A stretch of DNA of 13,194 bases from Phlegmacium glaucopus (lineage: Eukaryota > Basidiomycota > Agaricomycetes > Agaricales > Cortinariaceae). A program made the position numbers and the translations under genes. The stretch covers positions 189,533-202,726 of the forward strand of contig MU130495.1 of the NCBI GenBank assembly GCA_015039465.1, read 5' to 3'. The notes beneath the pieces are model-generated. The model worked only from the letters and a program-made list of their open reading frames with translations. It made no database searches and was not told where the DNA came from. Shown piece after piece: positions 6,747-13,194 of the stretch (positions within the stretch are counted from its first letter, which is position 1; every line of letters begins with the position of its first letter).

Positions 6747-8867
6747 ATGATGGGCACTCAGTGGGCTAGCCAAGACCAGACCAAATTTCTTTGGACATTT
6801 ATCTCAGACTATTATAAGATCAACAAGGGGGACAAAAATTATGTCCCCTTTTGGACTTGTCTCAGGGAAAAGTGGTTTGAACTGTACCCTGAACACAAGA
6901 TTTGCTTCCCTGATAAGGAGGTTGACAACCTTCTGCCGGATGAGCAGGCACGGGTTACTCAAGATATCCAGGCATGCATCAAGATGACTGAATTGTTGGA
7001 TTTTGATGTCACATTATTTAACTAAGTTGAGATCTTCAGCAACTTAAAACTTGGTTCCAATGGTGAGTGAATCCCCGGGCTTCAACGGGTGGATGGCGTG
7101 GCAGGCTTGCCAACCTAGAGCCATTTGAGGAGCGCACCCGTCAGTTGAAGGACTATGAAATGTATTCAAAACTCTACTATGATGAGAAAATAAAGCCGCT
7201 TGTTGAGGAAGTTGAGAATGAGCTTAGTGGGAGTATGGAACTATCCAAAGGGGAGAAGCTCAATTTGTGCAAGAGGATAGCAAGGGATTTATATGAGGGC
7301 AAAGATGAGGATGTTAAAGAATTGGTAAATGCCAAGCTCAAGGAGAGAGGCAAGGTGATGGAGGACCAAAAGAACGATGATATTGATCGCATGCCTGAAC
7401 AGTATCTTTGGTAAGATTGGATGTTATGTCAGATGTGTAAAAAGCTCACACCCACCCAAGCTCCATAAAGGACGTGCCTGGTATATTGGGATGATGTCTT
7501 GATGGCTTACATGCTGGATCTGGATGGACATACTTGGTTGTCATGGGGGGTCTGCATCCTTTGAGCAATGGGGAAATTGCTGTCGCAAGGTTTGATGTAT
7601 TCTGTATAGTACTTGTACTCCTACTGACTTACCCTCAGCTACAATGTCAGGCCAGAAGGCACCAATTTCAGCCAATCCTATCCTGATATCCAGAAGACAT
7701 ACATGGCTTGTTTCATGGAATATCTTGAAAAAATCTACTGTAAGTCTTAATTTTGCCTCATATTACCTGATGGCCATTGACTTCCTATTTGGAAGCTGAG
7801 GCCACATGCCTTGAGCATGCTCTGACTCAGCCTCTTGAATCTGACGATCTAGATGGTGATCTGTCCCTTGAACCCAACAATGTGGACTCAGATGAGAACA
7901 GTCCAGATGGAAGGTCCAAGCCAGTTGAGAAGGCAGACATTCCTCAACCATCTACGGCCACTGAAACAACAAGAGCACCCAAAAAGAAACAGCCAGAAAA
8001 GCAGTCAGTGAAGCAAAAGTCAGGCAGCAAGACCACAGTTGAAGGCATGTACTCTCAATATTTTGTCTCATATATTTTGCTGAAGATGGGCAAACTACCA
8101 GCTCCAAAGCCTCAGCTATGGTCCCTAATGCCTTGCTCTCCACCAAGTAAATCATCTCAGCTGGCAGCTGCGCCTAGTGATGCATCAGCCCCCCTTCCTG
8201 TGCAAAATAATGCATCAACTCAGGCCAGGAACCCCAAAACATCTGCCCTCTCATTGTCCATCCCCCTCAACCAGGCTGACAGTCGTTGATCTGGAAGAAA
8301 TCCAGTGCCCTCCAAATGTCATGAACAAATGAACCAAATTGGCAGAAAAGCCAAGAACAAGACTTCTGCCTACATTGAGAAGGAGAATGTCCTACCTAGC
8401 ACCATGCCCAAATGGGCCATCACCTCCCACGACCACCTCCTCAAGTCTGACTTAGGGAAGGACTGGACAGCATGTGTCCAGGCCTGGTTTGAGCTTGAAC
8501 AAGAATTGGGTTATGGATCTTATGCTGGCACAAAGTTATGTCCATTGACTTTTTTTTCTCTCAGAACATCAGATTTAATTTGGTGTTATAGGGAGCACTA
8601 CAGTTAACAACAACTCATCCACAGGAGTGGGCAAGTTGGACGTCAAAGTCCCGTGGTGGTGTCTGCAACTACCAGTGTACACCTTGAATTTCTGATGCCG
8701 CAGAGTTTGGAATCGCCATACAAGGTTGGTGGAATAGCATCCAGCCCTCTTTTCACAAGTCCAATACTGGGACACCTACCACCATCTATGCTTGTCCAAC
8801 AGGCAACCAGCATGCCTGTGTTTTACTGAAAAAGAGCGGCCCCAACGGTATCGTGCACCAATACTGA
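6747..8867 (+). pseudogene. Transposon-associated SANT-like / GPNG-domain protein, multi-exon, inactivated
   Basis: Exons by reading: 6747 to about 6971 (or 7007), 7040-7410, 7461-7589, 7639-7739, 7796-8534 and 8592-8867. Introns 7411-7460, 7590-7638 and 7740-7795 fit in phase. The N-terminus (QWASQDQTKFLWTF, NYVPFWTCLREKWFELYPE, VTQDIQ) resembles the SANT/Myb-like head of a large Agaricomycete transposon-linked family. Next come TWFQW, RTRQLKDYEMYSKLYYDE, then SGWTYLVVMGG and GTNFSQSYPDIQ. A Ser/Pro/Lys-rich linker covers about 7850-8290. The C-terminal domain reads MPKWAI, WFELEQELGYG, EWASWTSKSR, DAAEFGIAIQGWWNSIQ and KKSGPNGIV. Lesions: TGA at 7492-7494, 8287-8289 and 8685-8687, possibly 7064-7066, and a probable 1-nt loss at the 8534 splice site. 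The frame stops at 8865-8867 before the usual end. Molecular role unknown. Confidence 0.75.
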
Positions 8868-9118
8868 TTGGTAGTGTGAGAACAAAGCTTAAAAGTTGCC
8901 ATCATGAAAATAAGCGGACTTTGAATTCACTTACCTATTTTGGAAGCAGCTCTGAATCGTGTTCCTGGTCAATAAAATCATTCGTTCAACGTTATCAACT
9001 TCATTGCTCATCATATCCTCAATGTCTCACACTTTGCTATCCATCATTTACACCATCGACATGCTCCTTAATATGGGGTTGCACAATCCTCAGTATGTGT
9101 GACACCTGGTCACATGCA
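8868..9118. other. No supported gene; probably decayed 3' end of the upstream pseudogene
   Basis: The GPNG-domain protein would normally continue after 8867, but no frame gives a convincing continuation. The open frame here has a Ser/Cys/Tyr-rich composition unlike a real protein. I see no RNA gene or other structure in it. Confidence 0.35.
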
Positions 9119-10323
9119 GTGTCACAGTGTGACACAGCCAAATTCTTGAGACATCGCATTTGTGCTTTCCACACCTCTGAGATACAAAATAATTTGTGCT
9201 GTATTTAAGAATAAGAAGTAATTATACATGCCTAAGATATTTTTTACAGGAAAAACATTATATTTGACCCAAAAATGCGAAATGAATGTCAATTGCCTGC
9301 CAAATATGAGGCTCCAAAGAGATTGGACATTATCCCTTCAACCACAGCACCTATGAGAATGATTTGCAGGAGGATTTTGCTTAGAATTTAAATTTCAATC
9401 AATCTACAAGTCCAAAATTTTAATTAGTGCCCCCTATGTCAAGATAGACCCTCAAAATGTGCACTTTAACATGGTCAGGGGCCAGTAATTAAAAATTTAA
9501 ACTTGTAGAATTGAAGCCATATACAAGTATATTATTTTATCTCTGCAAATATAATCCTAAATCCCATCTGTTGTGAAGATAATAGCCCAAGAAGGCACAG
9601 GTGGAAGCAAGAGATGCACTGGTGATTGTCATGGGTAAACTATAAAATTTTCTGGGTTTGGACCCATGGACATGTACATCTAGACATTCTCTACATTTTG
9701 CAATTTTATTTGTCCAGAATGGTGAAGAAATGAGTAATCTGTGGGCCTACCATGGTAGATCAATAATTGATGTGAGCAAGTTGAGTTGCCTAATTTGGAC
9801 ATATTCTAAATTTGAAAAAGCAGGGCCACCATGCAGGAGGTGTAGCCAGGTCATTTCTCAACGGATTTTGATAAAACAAATTGCAAAAAATTCAGAACAA
9901 AAAGAGCTACATGGCTCAAAGCAGAAAATTGTTGAAAATACCCAAGATTCCTTGTGACAATTCCTAGAAGGATCTGAGTATCCATACCCTTACCTTGTTC
10001 CTCATATCCTTCACTTAGGCCTCTTTGGCACTTGTAAGCTCATCCTTGATGAGGTTAGTAAGACTGGGGAGACATTGCTGAGATGATGAGCAGGATTGGG
10101 AGGATGTGGATGATTGACATCAGAATGTATAAGATCTTGGTCATAATATTGCAATTTTCCCAGAATATTTCATTTATTTAGGGGTAATATTCAGGATTAT
10201 TGTATTATATACACTATACTATGTATACTTTGCAAAAAAAATGGAGGGAAACAGTCAATAACTCAAGGAACTGCAACTGTATCAGTAAATGTGCCACTAA
10301 TGGCTGTGTCACACAGTGTGACT
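9119..10323. mobile_element. Possible non-autonomous element bounded by short inverted repeats
   Basis: GTGTGACACAGCCA at 9127-9140 is matched in inverted orientation by TGGCTGTGTCACAC at 10301-10314, a 14-bp perfect inverted pair about 1.2 kb apart. Both ends also carry a local palindrome: GTGTCAC-AGT-GTGACAC at 9119-9135 and GTGTCAC-ACA-GTGTGAC at about 10307-10323. No transposase lies between them and I could not assign a target-site duplication, so element status is tentative. Confidence 0.4.
9160..9735. repeat. Long imperfect palindrome (fold-back), about 575 bp
   Basis: Several collinear inverted matches share a centre near 9450-9456: 9184-9196 with 9701-9713; 9247-9271 with 9632-9656; the ATTATC..TTCA..CAG block near 9331-9352 with its complement near 9569-9588; and 9399-9433 with 9478-9514. 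The arms are diverged with small indels, and the central spacer is about 40 nt. This is a fold-back element or an old inverted duplication whose transcript could form long dsRNA. No coding potential. Confidence 0.65.
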
Positions 10324-10778
10324 GGGTCAGGCTGTTACCAGGGATTGTTCACCTCCATTAATATCTACCATCTGTTTGTCCCTTGGCTAACGATACAACA
10401 AAGCGATCAATCTACTATTCGCATTGGTCATCGGCTCGTGTTTGATTGCATCTATGGCCCATCATTTCAAGAACGGCCCGTTTATGGACGCATCAGCTAT
10501 ATCTCCCATTATGTCAAAGGCTTTGTCATCGTTGTTGTGGCTATGGACCCACAAGTCTTCGCCTCAGCTATCTATCTTGCCATACCTCACTCCTGGATTG
10601 CACTCAGTCCCCTATCCTCACTCATCTACCTCTTATCTTATCACTCACTGCCAAAACCATCATTCACGCGGTACCTGAAGCCTTCCCACCCTCTTTGTGA
10701 CAATTTAGGAAGTCCAGGAGGATCATGACTAAGCAGGAATTGCAGATGAATCAGCAGCAGAGGATTATTCTTGCAGAG
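10324..10778. other. Open but unrecognised stretch
   Basis: All three plus frames are partly open across about 10290-10730 because the DNA is pyrimidine-rich and poor in TA/TG stops. The longest (145 codons) starts inside the inverted repeat at 10301 and shows no known motif. It is not called as a gene. Confidence 0.3.
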
Positions 10779-11108
10779 TGTCAAGTGTTATCAAGGCTGC
10801 GCATCATGGGATCATGGGCAGGTAGTATTTTCTCGGGAACAAGGCTGCACCTTTCAAGTGTTGACTCAGGACCTTTCATATTTTGACATGACCACATGGC
10901 TATGGAGCTGATATATTTTTGCTATTGGGCTATGCGCACTGCCTTCTCTTATTTTCTCTTGCACTTTGACACTTGTACAGATTTTTTTATTGTTCCTTTT
11001 TCTTTTTCTTGTTCTTTTCTTCTCGCAGCTGTCCTTTCTTCATTCCTCTTCTGACAGCGTGTACTTCTTTCTTTTTTTTATTTGTTTTTACATAGCCTCA
11101 TCCTTAGG

Positions 11109-11116
11109 TATAAATA
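11109..11116 (+). promoter_or_regulatory. TATA box within the LTR-like unit
   Basis: TATAAATA lies just downstream of a CT-rich stretch and upstream of a pyrimidine-rich transcribed-looking region. The arrangement is typical of strong fungal and LTR promoters. Confidence 0.45.
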
Positions 11117-11218
11117 CTTCTCTTTTGTACCAGGATAGGTAGTTCAATCTCAATCCATTCTTACTCCCCAACAGTCATCTTCTCAGTGGAATTCCAGTGA
11201 ATTCCTCCCTCAAGTTCG

Positions 11219-11424
11219 CTTTTTCAGCCTTTTATCTGTTTCTGTCCCCTACTGTCAACCACTATAGTCTTACTGAAGACTCTTCCTCTATCATCCTCAT
11301 CCACATCCTCTACTCCCTTTGCTTTTTCAGCCTGTTACTTGTCACTGTCCCCTACTGTCAACCGCTGTAGTCTCACCAAAGACTCTTCCATATTCATCCT
11401 TATCCTCCTCTACTCTCTTTTTAC
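11219..11424 (+). repeat. Tandem duplication, period 103 bp, two copies
   Basis: Copy one starts at 11219 and copy two at 11322, each beginning CTTTTTCAGCCT. Both share GTCCCCTACTGTCAACC, GTAGTCTMA-type and AAGACTCTTCC blocks with scattered substitutions, so the duplication is not recent. It lies downstream of the TATA box inside the LTR-like unit. Confidence 0.8.
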
Positions 11425-11469
11425 CAAGTGTGCTTACTAGTCTCTGGTTATACCTTCCCTAAACGAACA

Positions 11470-11905
11470 CAGGGGGATATTTTGACCTAAAGTCTGGTCC
11501 AGTTCCCTCTGGTTGGTGTTATATATCAACACAAACAACGATTTATAACAGTCTTATATCACTTCTCACCCTACTTGTTTGGTGGGGCCAGTTGTTGGCA
11601 AAGCAATCTCAGTAGCAGATCAACAGCGCTCCAGACTGGAAGCATATGGTCCTAAACATGACAAAATGCCTAAATGCAATGAAGGATTTGAAGGGGGTAG
11701 CTAGTCTGAAGCAGAAGGCAGCCACAACAAGTCAAGAAAAAGAGAAGAAGCAGTAAGTCTTCTCGACCAAATAACTTGGCTCATTTTCACTAACATTTGC
11801 TATTTAGTGCTCATATTTCTGGTTAGACTCATCTCCACCATTCTCCCCCTCCTTGCCATTCAACATATACCACTATCCTATTTCTGCACTTGTACTTGCA
11901 CTTCT
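11470..11905. other. Non-coding stretch with one short exon-like remnant
   Basis: Positions about 11650-11753 read as a short open piece (MTKCLNAMKDLKG, then SQEKEKKQ) followed by a consensus GTAAGT donor, so it may be a decayed exon of a transposon gene. Nothing else in the stretch is recognisable. Confidence 0.3.
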
Positions 11906-11915
11906 CGCCCATTTA

Positions 11916-12364
11916 TGCATCACCGCCATCAATTATCTTCTATGGGTCACTGTTTCTCCTGAGTGATGCACAGCTTTGTCACTGTTTACCATGTCTTGGA
12001 CTCTATATTTTTGTAATTATTTTGAACTCCTTGATATTTTTGTGTACCCCTTGCTGTCTTGTCTCCAACTCCCTCCTTCTGCTGCTCAATATTTTTTAAA
12101 AATCATATTTTTCCGTTTTCTTGACATGTATGTTCTTTTGCCACATTCATTTTTGGACTTTCAATCTTAAACATTACATATTTACCTGATTTCTTGATGT
12201 GTTCTGGTGCCGCATTTATTTTGGACTGTTGTTTCTGTACCACTAGAATCACGAATCTCTATCTTGTACTTCTTGTGTATTTTGTTTTGTTAAATATATT
12301 AATGTGTAGCTTGTGAGTGACTATCAGTATGGTGCATCACAGTTGTCTTAAAACAAGTGATGCA
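11916..12364. repeat. Right cluster of TGATGCA/TGCATCA subterminal repeats
   Basis: Copies lie at 11916-11922, 11964-11970, 12333-12339 and 12358-12364, the last inside GTGATGCATTAC, the same extended motif as at 1679-1690. GTGCATCACA at 12332-12341 is the inverse of TGTGATGCAC at 1561-1570. The DNA between copies is T-rich and non-coding. Taken with the left cluster it suggests the right end of the composite element. Confidence 0.5.
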
Positions 12365-12395
12365 TTACGGGTCGAGGTCTTTACACTCCCCCACG

Positions 12396-12690
12396 TCTTC
12401 CTGGAGGAATCCTGGTGGATTCCTACCTATTTCTCCTGGAATCCTGGAGGAATCCTACCATTCCTGGTAGGAATACCAGGATTCTGGGAGGAATTTCCCA
12501 CCAGTCAATTTCCCCTGAAATTGACATTCCTGGCTCTTCCCAGTCCAGGAGGATTCCAGGAGGATTCCTGGTGGATTCCTGGTACACAATGAAATTGATA
12601 CCAGGATTTCCGGAATTCCTTAGGAATCCCCAACACAGAATCCACCCAGAATCCACCCAGAATCCTGGGAATTCCAGGTATGAACTCAAC
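12396..12690. repeat. Palindromic GGAATCCTGG-type repeat block
   Basis: About 295 bp are built almost wholly from degenerate copies of GGAATCCTGG/CCAGGATTCC in both orientations, for example CCTGGAGGAATCCTGGTGG near the left edge and CAGAATCCACCCAGAATCC near the right. The right end, reverse-complemented, resembles the left end, so the block can fold on itself. The open frames across it on both strands are by-products of the repeat. Confidence 0.75.
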
Positions 12691-13194
12691 TCTTACTTTT
12701 AAATATTATTCAAAATTAAAATAATCATATCTAAGTCTATAGTAATATATACATAAGTTAACTGTAATTCATATATAAATGGTGGCAATGCCTTGCTGCC
12801 ATTTGAATTTTGAATTTTCTTCAGGCCACGAGGTGAGATCACATGACCTCACACATGACAATATTTCCCAAATCAACAAATGTTAGTAACACTTCGTCAC
12901 CTCACAACTACCATCACAATTGTCACCACCCCAGAACTACAACAATGACAATGAAGACACGACAACAACAATGGATGACAATGGGGACAGATGACAACAA
13001 GGATGGATGACAATGAGGATGAGGACGACTGAGGACGACAATGACAACCAACAACAACAACAACAACAACAACAACAGCGATGGTGACGACGACGGCTAC
13101 CCCCCTACCCAGGGTTGTTTTCGGTTTTTTTAAAAAAAAATCCTTTTATTTTAATGTTGATTCATTAACAAATTCTGCAGCGTACAACAACAAC
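12691..13194. repeat. Low-complexity tail with GACAAT/GAGGAC-like repeats and a (CAA)9 tract
   Basis: Positions 12700-12840 are AT-rich without features. From about 12880 the sequence is a degenerate mix of ACAACAATG, GATGACAATG and GAGGACGAC units. A clean (CAA)9 run sits at 13049-13075, followed by GACGACGAC, and homopolymer T and A runs occur around 13125-13140. No gene is seen. Confidence 0.7.

Larger units (their letters stand above)
10779..11469 (+). mobile_element. Probable solo LTR of an LTR retrotransposon
   Basis: The unit begins TGTCAAG and ends CGAACA (TG..CA ends), about 691 bp, flanked by CAGAG (10774-10778) and CAGGG (11470-11474), a 4-of-5 match that could be a decayed 5-bp target duplication. 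A CT-rich stretch (about 10980-11090) precedes TATAAATA (11109-11116), followed by a pyrimidine-rich region, a typical fungal LTR promoter layout. No primer-binding site or pol gene is next to it, so it is read as a solo LTR. The ends were chosen by eye, so an LTR-like promoter fragment is the alternative. Confidence 0.45.

Noticed and set aside
7008..7039. 32-nt intron with GTCACA donor in the SANT-like gene
   Set aside because: Shorter than every other intron in the window; the in-phase GC-AG alternative of 68 nt (6972-7039) is more plausible, though neither is certain.
7177..7392. Ser/Leu-rich minus-strand frame
   Set aside because: Antisense shadow of the Lys/Glu-rich exon 7040-7410.
1947..8687. 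Recoding of TGA as arginine
   Set aside because: No nuclear code in basidiomycetes is known to do this; frameshifts and a TAG in the same genes show simple decay.
10291..10728. 145-codon plus-strand frame
   Set aside because: It starts inside an inverted repeat, three frames are open together because of pyrimidine richness, and no motif is visible.
12317..12702. Overlapping frames on both strands
   Set aside because: They follow from the periodic GGAATCCTGG repeat and have no coding signal.
1..13194. TET/JBP dioxygenase partner gene, CRISPR array, tRNA or rRNA
   Set aside because: I looked for a TET/JBP-like gene because fungal KDZ elements often travel with one, and for RNA genes and arrays; none could be supported.

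Overview
The window reads as repeat-rich DNA from a mushroom-forming basidiomycete (Agaricomycete). The evidence is a KDZ-type transposase with a CxC2-like cysteine cluster, short introns of about 40-60 nt with fungal splice and branch signals, two transposon-associated protein families I know (from memory) as expanded in Agaricomycetes, an LTR-like unit, and no host housekeeping gene. No species can be named.

Layout. Positions 1 to about 1.5 kb are mirror-image DNA: the text makes biological sense only if reversed WITHOUT complementing (or complemented without reversing). Read that way it holds a spliced Ulp1/C48-like protease fragment. About 1.55-12.37 kb looks like one old composite element, bounded by clusters of the 7-mer TGATGCA/TGCATCA. 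Inside it are: a nine-exon KDZ transposase pseudogene on the minus strand (5481 down to 1824); a short three-exon plus-strand gene with an open frame (5700-6426); and a plus-strand multi-exon pseudogene (6747-8867) with a SANT-like N-terminus and a GPNG-containing C-terminal domain. After these come apparently nested units: a roughly 575-bp imperfect palindrome (9160-9735) lying within a possible TIR-bounded unit (9119-10323), and a possible solo LTR (10779-11469) with an internal 103-bp tandem duplication. The right flank has a palindromic GGAATCCTGG repeat block (12396-12690) and low-complexity DNA ending in a (CAA)n tract.

How it fits together. The KDZ transposase would be the mobilising enzyme; the plus-strand genes are probable passengers or accessory proteins. 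Decay is patterned. In the two broken genes nearly every premature stop is TGA (up to nine) plus one TAG, each one C-to-T step from CGA or CAG, and CpG is strongly depleted. This points to cytosine-methylation-linked mutation. The mirror-image segment keeps several CGA codons intact and so seems to have a different history. No TET/JBP gene, reported elsewhere to accompany fungal KDZ elements, was found here.

The strongest observation is the mirror-image block. No known biological process makes it, so it is most likely a data-handling or assembly error that hides a real protease gene from ordinary six-frame searches.
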